Assembly: GCA_947447845.1 (NCBI GenBank)
Contig: CANFNO010000168.1
Span: 1-6,504, forward strand
From: Burkholderiales bacterium
GTDB taxonomy: Bacteria > Pseudomonadota > Gammaproteobacteria > Burkholderiales > Burkholderiaceae
Length of the DNA: 6,504 nt
Direction of reading: 5' to 3'
A model generated the notes under the pieces. The model searched no databases. It worked only from the letters and a program-made list of their open reading frames with translations, and was not told the origin of the DNA. Positions 1 to 6,355 of the stretch are shown piece after piece. Every line of letters begins with the position of its first letter. The stretch's first letter is position 1. A program made the translations under genes and the position numbers.

Positions 1-265
1 GCGTCTTCTGCTCGGGCATTAGTCTGTGGTGCCATGTGATGTTGAGGGTGGGTTTTAGCAACCAAGTTTAGGCTCTTGTCGGGCGTCCATGTATGCATTA
101 GCCGACTAATTCAATGCTTTGGCGCACTTTCTTCCATCCAGGGCTACGTCTTTGCGGCGTTAGCGCACAGCCAACTTAGCAACTCCCTTTGGCCTGGCCC
201 TATGGGCGCCAAGTCGATTCCTCGCATCTGGCGGCGCAGGCGAACAACTGCACCGGAATGTCAAG
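1..265. other. Upstream region with no recognisable gene
   Basis: I see no supportable gene here. The only open frame of any length (76-273, + strand, non-ATG start) has no ribosome binding site, no recognisable domain and an unremarkable composition, so I treat it as chance. Small structures are present: an ATTAG/CTAAT stem at 97-110, a competing GCATT/AATGC pairing at 95-117, and a stable bulged hairpin at 189-212. The octamer TTAGCAAC occurs twice (55-62 and 176-183). None of these forms a tRNA, a CRISPR array or a complete attC site. The stretch may be intergenic DNA or the eroded end of a neighbouring locus. Confidence 0.5.
189..212. repeat. Bulged hairpin in the upstream intergenic region
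   Basis: TTGGC (189-193) pairs with GCCAA (208-212). Inside it GCCC (197-200) pairs with GGGC (204-207) around a TAT loop, with CTG bulged out on the 5' side. No T-run follows, so it is not a classical intrinsic terminator on the + strand. On the minus strand the DNA beyond position 189 reads AAGGGAG, also without a T-run. Its role is unknown. Confidence 0.4.
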
Positions 266-385
266 AAATTTGAATTTTCTCAAGAGTCATTTATTTTAAG
301 TTTTTGTACATTAATACGGGAAAACACCAGCGTATGTACTAAAAATAATCACTTATCATATCTTTCACGCATAAATAAGAATGTT
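266..385 (+). promoter_or_regulatory. AT-rich probable promoter region of the amylase-mal operon
   Basis: This block is markedly richer in A and T than the DNA on either side and lies directly before the first gene of the operon, so it is the natural place for the promoter. One weak sigma-70-like pair is visible: TTGAAT (270-275) and TATTTT (292-297) with a 16-base spacer. Other AT-rich hexamers such as TATCAT (354-359) and ATAAAT (371-376) could serve as -10 elements, but they lack a good -35 partner. An activator-dependent promoter would fit the poor consensus match. I see no sequence like the E. coli MalT box. The exact start of transcription cannot be placed from sequence alone. Confidence 0.35.
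301..345. repeat. Long imperfect inverted repeat, possible operator
   Basis: The left arm TTTTTGTACAT (301-311) is mirrored by ATGTAC-T-AAAAA (334-345), with one extra T in the right arm. An inner TACG (315-318) also matches CGTA (331-334). The two GTACAT half-sites are about 28 bp apart centre to centre, between two and three helix turns, and sit in the likely promoter region. This fits a binding site for a dimeric or tetrameric regulator, or a hairpin if transcribed. The right arm is followed by AT-rich DNA rather than a T-run. Operator function is inferred from symmetry and position only. Confidence 0.35.
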
Positions 386-386
386 A

Positions 387-394
387 AACGCGTT
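387..394. promoter_or_regulatory. Palindrome AACGCGTT, candidate LacI-family operator core
   Basis: AACGCGTT is a perfect 8-bp palindrome with a central CG, the hallmark of LacI/GalR-type operators, many of which control maltose or maltodextrin genes in proteobacteria that lack MalT. The symmetry does not extend beyond the eight bases, so the match may be chance. Lying between the AT-rich block and the leader hairpin, it would overlap or closely follow the promoter. No regulator gene is in the window to support the idea. Confidence 0.25.
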
Positions 395-395
395 A

Positions 396-417
396 CGGCT
401 GTCACCCTGACGAGCCG
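396..417 (+). other. Strong leader stem-loop
   Basis: CGGCTGTCA (396-404) pairs with TGAC-AGCCG (408-417, with G412 bulged) around a CCC loop, giving nine base pairs with one bulge. If transcription starts upstream in the AT-rich block, this hairpin lies in the 5' untranslated leader about 55 bases before the amylase start. No T-run follows, so by itself it is not a Rho-independent terminator. It could protect the 5' end of the mRNA or take part in the alternative pairings that follow it. Confidence 0.45.
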
Positions 418-459
418 GAAAGAGACAGGGTCGCAATTCGCGGCCGTCCTGCGGGACCC
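404..459 (+). promoter_or_regulatory. Leader segment with mutually exclusive pairings
   Basis: Three further pairings overlap in series. ACCCTG (404-409) pairs with CAGGGT (426-431); GGGTC (428-432) pairs with GACCC (455-459); GTCC (446-449) pairs with GGAC (454-457) around a TGCG loop. The first excludes the strong hairpin at 396-417, the second excludes the first, and the third excludes the second. This linked topology resembles an attenuator or a translational switch and ends three bases before the GGAG ribosome binding site. No T-run or small leader peptide is evident, so regulatory use is inferred only. Confidence 0.25.
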
Positions 460-462
460 ATT

Positions 463-466
463 GGAG
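463..466 (+). promoter_or_regulatory. Ribosome binding site GGAG that fixes the amylase start at TTG 473
   Basis: GGAG lies six bases before an in-frame TTG at 473. A longer reading from TTG 461 would place this site inside the gene and has only C- and G-rich sequence without purine-rich complementarity in front of it, so 473 is the better start. Confidence 0.6.
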
Positions 467-472
467 ATTTGT

Positions 473-2011
473 TTGTTAAATCGTTTTGATGTCATCCAGA
501 AAGTTAGGCGGGCTCTGGCATTTGTGTTGTGCTTCGGGGTGACAGGCGTCCCGGCTTGGGCGGGCGCCGCACGAAACTGGTCAGATGAAGTGCTCTACTT
601 TGTTTTGATAGACCGTTTTGCCGATGGCGACAGTTCGAATAACTTCAAGGTGCAACGCAGCAATCCCGGGGGCTATCACGGCGGCGATCTCAAAGGCCTG
701 ACTCAGCACCTGGACGAATTGTCCGATCTGGGCATTACGGTGTTGTGGATCAACCCGGTTCAGAAGCAGATGGCAAATGGCCTGTCTGCACAGGCGCCTG
801 CCAAGCTAGGAATTCCCGAATTTCAGCACTACGGTTTTCATGGCTATTGGATCGATGACTTCACCGCCATGGAGCCCCAATTCGGCAGCGTGGCGGACCT
901 CAAAGATCTAGTGGATGAGGCCCACAAACGAGGAATAAAGGTACTGCTTGATGTGGTCTACAACCATTCTGGCTACCGCTCCACTTACGAGGGTCGAAAA
1001 ACCACCGATGGCCAGGACTGGGTGCGCTTTGCTGAAGGCAATTGCGATGTCGATCCGGTTAAGTGCCGGGTCGGCGGCTTGCCAGACTTTCGCACTGAAT
1101 TGCCCGAAGTGCGTGACTACCTGTTGAACGCCAATATCAAGCTCGCAAAGCAAGCAGGAGTGGACGGATTTCGTCTCGACACCTACAAGCATGTGGAGAC
1201 TGACTTCTGGCTCGAACATCGCAAACGCACGCGTGCCGAACTGGGTAAGGGTTTCTACCTTTTGGCGGAGCACTGGGGGGGTACGGCCAGTTCACTCGAT
1301 CCCTACTTCGCGCGTGATGAGATTGATGCCGGGTTTGACTTCAGCTTCAAGGGTAACTGCGAGTCGTTTGCCAATGGCAGGGGCCGTCCGATCGCATTTG
1401 GCAGCTATTTGGGCAAGCGCCACGTCATTCGTAATGGCTACCAGGTCGTTGACTATCTTTCCACCCATGATGAGCCCATGGCGCTTGCCAACCTGGGGCG
1501 TGACAAAGACAAATTCCGTTTGTGCGCTGCCTTGCAGATGACATCAATCGGCATCCCCATGATCTATTACGGTGAAGAAGTGGGTCGCGGAGGCAGCGAG
1601 TGGCCAACCAATCGCAATGACATGCCCTGGGGAGAGCGCGACATATTGCCCGGCAAGGGTGTTGCCCGCGATGAGTCACTGCGTCTCTATTACAAGGAAC
1701 TGATCCGCATACGCCACCAGCATCCTGCCTTGACCCGTGGCGACTATTCACTGCTGTCCGGTCCGCAAGACAGTCTTCTGGCCTTTTCACGAATCGATGC
1801 CGAGTCCGGAGACGCGGTCGTCGTGGTTGTTAACCGGGATGCCGACATGGTGTCGGCCGACTATGTATTGCAAAACGGATTGAAAGATAGGGAGATTGTG
1901 GACGCCATGAATGGAACTTTGGTGAAAGTTGAAAACGGACGCATGCACTTGGATGTAGCTGCGAAGACGGCACGAATTTTGAGTGCTTTACCTGGAAAGG
2001 TGGCTCGCTGA
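473..2011 (+). CDS. Secreted GH13 alpha-amylase
   Basis: This protein (512 residues from TTG 473) probably hydrolyses internal alpha-1,4 links of starch, glycogen or maltodextrin outside the cytoplasm. A Sec signal peptide is clear: basic KVRR, a hydrophobic core, then AWA as a likely cleavage site after residue 30. The GH13 regions appear in order: LYFVLIDRF near 41, HGYW 123-126, DVVYNH 160-165, GFRLDTYKH 232-240 with nucleophile D236, the acid/base E266 in LLAEHWG, and STHDE with D333. All three catalytic acids are intact. The KH after the nucleophile region (239-240) matches fungal-type and CGTase-like amylases. GIPMIYYGEE 360-369 closes the barrel, and a short C-terminal beta domain starts near 445. 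C191 and C198 in domain B could form a disulfide in the periplasm. No lipobox and no carbohydrate-binding module are present. The stop codon overlaps the malK start (TGATG), so translation is probably coupled. Exact product specificity cannot be read from sequence; a maltogenic or cyclodextrin-acting enzyme remains possible. Confidence 0.9.
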   Translation: MLNRFDVIQKVRRALAFVLCFGVTGVPAWAGAARNWSDEVLYFVLIDRFADGDSSNNFKVQRSNPGGYHGGDLKGLTQHLDELSDLGITVLWINPVQKQMANGLSAQAPAKLGIPEFQHYGFHGYWIDDFTAMEPQFGSVADLKDLVDEAHKRGIKVLLDVVYNHSGYRSTYEGRKTTDGQDWVRFAEGNCDVDPVKCRVGGLPDFRTELPEVRDYLLNANIKLAKQAGVDGFRLDTYKHVETDFWLEHRKRTRAELGKGFYLLAEHWGGTASSLDPYFARDEIDAGFDFSFKGNCESFANGRGRPIAFGSYLGKRHVIRNGYQVVDYLSTHDEPMALANLGRDKDKFRLCAALQMTSIGIPMIYYGEEVGRGGSEWPTNRNDMPWGERDILPGKGVARDESLRLYYKELIRIRHQHPALTRGDYSLLSGPQDSLLAFSRIDAESGDAVVVVVNRDADMVSADYVLQNGLKDREIVDAMNGTLVKVENGRMHLDVAAKTARILSALPGKVAR

Positions 2012-3123
2012 TGGCGTCAATACGCTTCTCCCATGTCGAGAAGAGCTACGGTGAAATATCCGTGGTCAAAGATCTCGACTTCAGTGTCAAGGATGGTGAG
2101 TTCATGGTGTTTGTGGGGCCTTCGGGCTGCGGCAAATCCACCACATTGCGCATGATTGCCGGACTTGAAACTATCTCGTCAGGTCAGCTTTGGATCGGTG
2201 ACAAACTGGCCAACGATTTGCATCCCAAAGATCGCGACATCGCCATGGTGTTTCAAAGCTACGCGCTCTATCCACACATGAGCGTGTTTGAAAACATTGC
2301 CTTTGGTCTCAGGATTCGCAAAATGCCGGTAGCTGAAATTCAGCAGCGTGTGATGGTTGCGGCTACAACGCTGGGGCTTGAGAACCTGCTGGATCGCAAA
2401 CCCAAAGCCCTCTCCGGTGGACAGCGTCAGCGCGTTGCACTGGGACGTGCGATTGTGCGCAATCCCTCGGTGTTCCTCTTTGATGAACCCTTGTCTAACC
2501 TGGACGCCGAATTGCGCGTACAGATGCGCTCCGAGATCAGCAAGTTGCAGCGCCGCTTTAACACCACGACGGTGTACGTCACCCACGATCAGGTCGAGGC
2601 CATGACGATGGGACACAGGATTGCTGTCATGCGCGCCTGTGAGGGCTCGCAAACCAGCAACCTGATGCAGTGCGGCACACCCATGGATCTCTACGAACAG
2701 CCGGAAAACGTATTCACTGCGCGGTTCATCGGCACGCCGCACATGAACATTCTTCCAGCGCGGGTTAGCGAAGACGGTAAGGAAATTCTGGTCTTTGACA
2801 CCCGCATGCCGGTCAGCGCGGCATTTCGCTTGGGTGCAATGCGGATGCGCGGCAAGGATGTCGTGCTTGGAATCCGGCCGGAACACATTGGTGTCAACCA
2901 TGAGTTGGACTGGGCGCAGTCATGCACGGTGCGTGGCGTGGTTGAGATGGTCGAGCCGCTAGGCCATGAGTCCATCGTTCACCTCAGGGTCAACGAACAA
3001 GTCATAACAGGCCGCTTGCCCAGCCACAGAGGCTTGCCGGTCGCTGGCGACAACTTCGCCATGCAAATGAAATGCGAAGCCATGCACCTCTTTGACTCAG
3101 TGAGCGAACAGAGTCTGCGCTGA
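2011..3123 (+). CDS. malK: Maltodextrin ABC transporter ATPase MalK
   Basis: This 370-residue cytoplasmic ATPase would power import through MalF-MalG as a homodimer. All ATP-binding motifs are intact: Walker A GPSGCGKST 36-44, Q-loop Q82 in FQSYALYPH, signature LSGGQRQR 134-141, Walker B VFLFDEP 154-160 with E159, D-loop SNLD 162-165 and switch histidine H192 in THDQ. The rest (about 235-370) is the OB/TOBE-type regulatory domain of the MalK/UgpC/MsmK group, including GIRPEH 287-292, and total length is normal. It starts at an ATG overlapping the amylase stop by one base, with GGAAAGGTGG just upstream. One oddity is a stretch at about 207-221 (MRACEGSQTS onward) that is some 6-8 residues longer than the usual connection before the GTPxxLY motif and carries C210 and C221. 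Related ATPases serve several sugars; the flanking amylase and MalE support maltodextrin. E. coli MalK also sequesters MalT through its C-terminal domain, but no MalT is seen here. Confidence 0.93.
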   Translation: MASIRFSHVEKSYGEISVVKDLDFSVKDGEFMVFVGPSGCGKSTTLRMIAGLETISSGQLWIGDKLANDLHPKDRDIAMVFQSYALYPHMSVFENIAFGLRIRKMPVAEIQQRVMVAATTLGLENLLDRKPKALSGGQRQRVALGRAIVRNPSVFLFDEPLSNLDAELRVQMRSEISKLQRRFNTTTVYVTHDQVEAMTMGHRIAVMRACEGSQTSNLMQCGTPMDLYEQPENVFTARFIGTPHMNILPARVSEDGKEILVFDTRMPVSAAFRLGAMRMRGKDVVLGIRPEHIGVNHELDWAQSCTVRGVVEMVEPLGHESIVHLRVNEQVITGRLPSHRGLPVAGDNFAMQMKCEAMHLFDSVSEQSLR

Positions 3124-3140
3124 TATTCAATTACAAAAAC

Positions 3141-3144
3141 GGAG
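3141..3144 (+). promoter_or_regulatory. Ribosome binding site for malE, supporting a GTG start
   Basis: GGAG lies eight bases before GTG 3153. The GTG opens directly into a typical signal peptide, and no in-frame ATG lies before that signal peptide, so the GTG start is well supported. Confidence 0.65.
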
Positions 3145-3152
3145 ATAGAGCT

Positions 3153-4379
3153 GTGAGCAAATTTATAACGACTATTCGCGCCGCTGGCCTGCTGCTACTC
3201 GCAGGTGTTGCAGCAAGCGTTTCGGCAGCCGATTTGGTGGTGTGGCACGCCTATCGTGGCGGTGAAAAAGCAGCATTCGAAAAAGTCGCCAAAATGTATG
3301 AGACAAAGATGGCGGCGCAGGGTGTCAAAGTGTCCACGCTTGCCATTCCCTATGACGCCTACGCTGACAAGATCAGCGCATCGGTGCCGCGCGGAAAGGG
3401 ACCTGACGTTTTCATTTACGCCCAGGACCGCCTGGGCGGGTGGATCGAATCCGGCAAAACCGTCGAACCGATTGACTTCTTCATTGACAAGCCCACTCGC
3501 GATCAGTTTTTGCCCGGCATGCTCGATGCCATGACCTACAAAGGTTCAGTCTACGGTCTGCCGCTGAACTACAAAAGCATCACCCTGATTTACAACAAGG
3601 CACTGGTCAAAACGCCTCCCAAAACCTCGACTGAGATGATCAAGCTGGCCCAGTCGCTAACCAAGGCGGATTCAGGGCGCTATGGTCTCGCTTACTGGTA
3701 CACCAATTTCTATTTCCACTCTGCGTTGATGAATGCATTTGGTGGCCACGTATTTGATAAGGATGGCAAGCTGGATCTGAACACGCCTGCCAACATCGCG
3801 TCGATCAAACAGATGATGAAGTGGTACAAGACGGACGGCGTGATGCCCACTGAACCGTCCGAAGCGCTGGTGTCTTCCATGTTCAACGAAGGCAAAGTAG
3901 CGATGATTCTCAATGGTCCATGGGCACTCGGTGAAATTTCCCCATCGATAAATTACGGCTTGGCCGTGCTGCCGGTGATTGATGAGGCCGGCAAAAAACC
4001 CATGCGTCCCTGGTTGACCATTGAGGGTGCTTATGTATCGGCAAGTTCCAAGCAGAAAGAGTTGGCCTACGACTTTGCAAAGTTCCTCTCGACGGAAGAA
4101 GCCGGACTGGTGCTGGCGCTCGAAGGTCGGCAATTGCATACCAACGCTGCCATCTACAAAGACAAACGTGTATCGGGCGATGTGGTGCTTAAGGCCTTTC
4201 ACGACCAGCTAATCAGTGCAGAGGCGATGCCGAATCAGGCAGAAATGACGATGGTCTGGTCGCCTGCAACCACCGCGATGAACAAGATCGTCAAGGGTGC
4301 TTCTACACCTGAGGCTGCGCTCAAAGAGGCGACTGAGGCCATCCAGGAAAGTATTAACGCGCTGCGTAAGGGCCATTGA
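3153..4379 (+). CDS. malE: Periplasmic maltose/maltodextrin-binding protein MalE
   Basis: This 408-residue solute-binding protein should capture maltodextrins in the periplasm and deliver them to MalF-MalG. The signal peptide has a basic start (K3, R9), a leucine-rich core 11-20 and a cleavage site near SVSA/A 22-26; there is no lipobox cysteine, so the mature protein is soluble. Close matches to E. coli MalE are visible: LVVWHAY 28-34, GPDVFIYAQDRLGG 83-96, LIYNKAL with PPKT 145-158, FNEGKVAMILNGPWALGEI 244-262, and MPNQAEMTMVW 359-369. W31, Y34, W97, the Y181-Y183 aromatic cluster, W257, W287 and W369 are candidates for stacking against sugar rings. It starts at GTG, 29 bases after malK. 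Malto-oligosaccharide is the likely ligand given the amylase, but affinity for maltose versus longer chains cannot be told. A trehalose or other alpha-glucoside binding protein is a less likely alternative. Confidence 0.92.
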   Translation: MSKFITTIRAAGLLLLAGVAASVSAADLVVWHAYRGGEKAAFEKVAKMYETKMAAQGVKVSTLAIPYDAYADKISASVPRGKGPDVFIYAQDRLGGWIESGKTVEPIDFFIDKPTRDQFLPGMLDAMTYKGSVYGLPLNYKSITLIYNKALVKTPPKTSTEMIKLAQSLTKADSGRYGLAYWYTNFYFHSALMNAFGGHVFDKDGKLDLNTPANIASIKQMMKWYKTDGVMPTEPSEALVSSMFNEGKVAMILNGPWALGEISPSINYGLAVLPVIDEAGKKPMRPWLTIEGAYVSASSKQKELAYDFAKFLSTEEAGLVLALEGRQLHTNAAIYKDKRVSGDVVLKAFHDQLISAEAMPNQAEMTMVWSPATTAMNKIVKGASTPEAALKEATEAIQESINALRKGH

Positions 4380-4425
4380 GCTCCTGACACCCCGTTATGC
4401 CCCGCACTCTGAACATCCCTTCCCC

Positions 4426-6354
4426 ATGAGTATTCTTGCCCGATTGAAGCAGTCCCCAGTCCTCGGCCTCGCCGCCGGGTTGGTGATTACGCTGGCTCTT
4501 AATACCTGGATTTTCAAGGGCGAGCAAAAAGACCAACGATTGCAATATCACCAACGATTGGCGATACAGCAGGCCAATTCCTTGGCGACATTGTTGGCGG
4601 AAAGCACGCCCGCTGAAATTCAGCCGCGCCTGCTTGCGGTCAAAGCGGCGACTCCGGAACTGGAGTCGGTTATGGTGATTGGAGGTTCGCAGCTGCTAGC
4701 GTCGACCAGGACCGAGGACCAGGCGCCGCGTCAACTACAGCGCGAAGAAAAAGCGCTGTTCGATCTGAGCAACTTGATCCGTACGGCCCGCGAAACCAAT
4801 CTGAGTGAAGGGGTAGTTCGCAAAAAGATTATCCAGGTGGAAGAGAGAACACCTGGGCATATCACGGTCACCGTACCCTACGTTGACCATGGAAAGTTCG
4901 CAGGAATACTGCAGATTCGTTTCAATGCCAGCGCGGTCGATCCGGCAAGTGCACCACTGGACTCATTCGAGTTGCCGTTGATGCTGTTGGTGATTGCGCT
5001 CATCCTGGGGCCGTTCTTCGGACTACACGCAGATCGTCGCATTGAGTTCTCAAAAGTTTTTACCCTTGGCATCCTGCTGGCGCTCTCCTTGTTCTACCAA
5101 CATGAACGACTGGACAAACTAAGCCAGGGTGCCGAGCGTGTGAATGAATCTGTCGCGAAGAGCTACCGCAACGTGGTGGATAGTCTGAATAAGGTTGGCC
5201 TTCCGACACAGACGCATGAACTCGGTGGCGTCTCGCCTTGGGACACGGATCTGTACCAGCGCCCTCTAGGAATGATTGCATCAGATGGCAACGTCATTGC
5301 CTTGGCCCAGGTTGGCAACTTCGAGACACACACGCGGTTCCTGCAGCGTACGCTGTGGGTAACAAATTTGATGGGCGTCATCGTCCTGCTGTATTTCATG
5401 TACGGCTATGGTGCTCGAACCCTGAAAGCGCTGAAGGAAAATTCAGATGCCTATGCCTACGTTGCGCCAGCGATGGTTGGCATGCTGGTGCTGGTGTTCT
5501 TCCCATTTGCGTACGGAATCTCACTGGCGTTTACGGACACCACGCTGTTTAACGAATTTCTCCCCTTTTCCGAACGCTGGATAGGTTGGGAGAACTTTCA
5601 ATCCATTCTGGGCGACTTCAATGTGTTTGAAAGGACGCCCGATGGTCTGGTATGGCACTACCAGAACTTTTATTGGACGCTCCTGATGACCATCATCTGG
5701 ACGGTAACCAATGTCGTCATCGGCGTCACGATGGGGTTCATATTGGCCATGGCGCTCAATACAGACAACCTGCGTGGCAAGACCATCTACCGGGTGCTGC
5801 TCATATTGCCGTGGGCCATTCCAAACTACATCACCGCGCTGGTGTGGCGAGGCATGTTTCACCCGCAATTTGGTGTCATCAACCAGTTCTTGCAGATGGT
5901 GGGCATGCAGCCTGTGGCGTGGTTTGACGGTGTTGTCAGCTCTTTTGTCACCGGGCTGGCTACAAACGCATGGCTGAGTTTCCCCTTCATGATGGTTGTC
6001 ATTCTGGGCGCCTTGCAATCCATTCCGAAAGATATGTACGAAGCCGCTGAAGTAGAGGGCGCCAACCGCTGGCAGCGGCTGCGGCACATCACTCTGCCAC
6101 TGTTGAAGCCAACCCTGATTCCCTCCATTGTTCTATCCGTGGTGTGGACTTTCAATATGTTCAACATCATCTTCCTGGTATCTGGCGGTGAGCCCGGTGG
6201 TGCGAATGAAATTCTGATAACGAAGGCCTACAAGATTGCATTCGAGAACTATCAATATGCCTACGCGGCAGCCTATTCAACGGTCATCTTCATGATTCTG
6301 CTGGTGTATGGATTCCTCCAGACCAAAATCACCAAAGCTACGGAGTCCTACTGA
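4426..6354 (+). CDS. malF: Maltodextrin permease MalF with an N-terminal extracytoplasmic sensor-like module
   Basis: This 642-residue inner-membrane permease is longer than E. coli MalF (about 510). The C-terminal half is clear MalF: YAYVAPAMVGMLVLVFFP 343-360, RGKTIYRVLLILPWAIP 450-466, the EAA coupling loop from EAAEVEGA 539-546 to LPLLKP 557-562, and a final membrane segment near 617-632. The N-terminal part is unusual. TM1 (about 10-30) leads to an extracytoplasmic segment 31-182 whose helical start (RLAIQQANSLATLLAES), strand VMVIGG and end (ITVTVPYV then GKFAGILQIRF) resemble Cache/CHASE-type sensor domains. TM2 (183-200) and TM3 (210-224) flank a short basic cytoplasmic turn; a second external segment (225-308) precedes TM4 (309-328). 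This topology puts the core in the standard orientation. The E. coli P2 loop is here only about 370-414. ATG 4426 is chosen because the upstream in-frame extension to 4297 lies inside malE and is non-hydrophobic; no good ribosome binding site precedes ATG 4426. The sensor assignment is inferred. Confidence 0.88.
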   Translation: MSILARLKQSPVLGLAAGLVITLALNTWIFKGEQKDQRLQYHQRLAIQQANSLATLLAESTPAEIQPRLLAVKAATPELESVMVIGGSQLLASTRTEDQAPRQLQREEKALFDLSNLIRTARETNLSEGVVRKKIIQVEERTPGHITVTVPYVDHGKFAGILQIRFNASAVDPASAPLDSFELPLMLLVIALILGPFFGLHADRRIEFSKVFTLGILLALSLFYQHERLDKLSQGAERVNESVAKSYRNVVDSLNKVGLPTQTHELGGVSPWDTDLYQRPLGMIASDGNVIALAQVGNFETHTRFLQRTLWVTNLMGVIVLLYFMYGYGARTLKALKENSDAYAYVAPAMVGMLVLVFFPFAYGISLAFTDTTLFNEFLPFSERWIGWENFQSILGDFNVFERTPDGLVWHYQNFYWTLLMTIIWTVTNVVIGVTMGFILAMALNTDNLRGKTIYRVLLILPWAIPNYITALVWRGMFHPQFGVINQFLQMVGMQPVAWFDGVVSSFVTGLATNAWLSFPFMMVVILGALQSIPKDMYEAAEVEGANRWQRLRHITLPLLKPTLIPSIVLSVVWTFNMFNIIFLVSGGEPGGANEILITKAYKIAFENYQYAYAAAYSTVIFMILLVYGFLQTKITKATESY

Positions 6355-6355
6355 C

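Noticed and set aside
1..265. Possible integron attC site or cassette remnant (TTTAGGC at 66-72, GCGTTAGC near 158-165)
   Set aside because: Neither motif fits the GTTRRRY core properly and no matching RYYYAAC partner at a suitable distance was found, so the resemblance is too weak to annotate.
76..273. Small open frame of 65 codons on the + strand
   Set aside because: Non-ATG start, no ribosome binding site, no recognisable domain, and it runs across hairpin-forming intergenic DNA.
396..417. Leader hairpin as an intrinsic terminator
   Set aside because: The stem is strong, but the downstream bases are GAAAGAGACA with no T-run.
266..460. MalT boxes upstream of the operon
   Set aside because: I found no copy of the GGGGA-K-GAGG type motif in the promoter region.
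521..545. Lipobox in the amylase signal peptide (FVLCFG)
   Set aside because: The residue before the cysteine is Leu, not Gly, Ala or Ser, and a normal signal peptidase I site (AWA) follows.
2179..2901. 240-codon open frame on the minus strand
   Set aside because: It lies wholly antisense to malK, whose protein sequence is unambiguous, and its translation shows no domain or membrane pattern. It is a shadow of malK codon use.
4297..4425. Longer malF starting inside malE
   Set aside because: The extra 43 residues overlap malE in another frame, are basic and non-hydrophobic, and have no family resemblance; ATG 4426 opens directly into a membrane segment.
5521..6087. 188-codon open frame on the minus strand
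   Set aside because: Antisense to the conserved MalF core; rich in His, Pro and Arg as expected from reading membrane-protein codons backwards.
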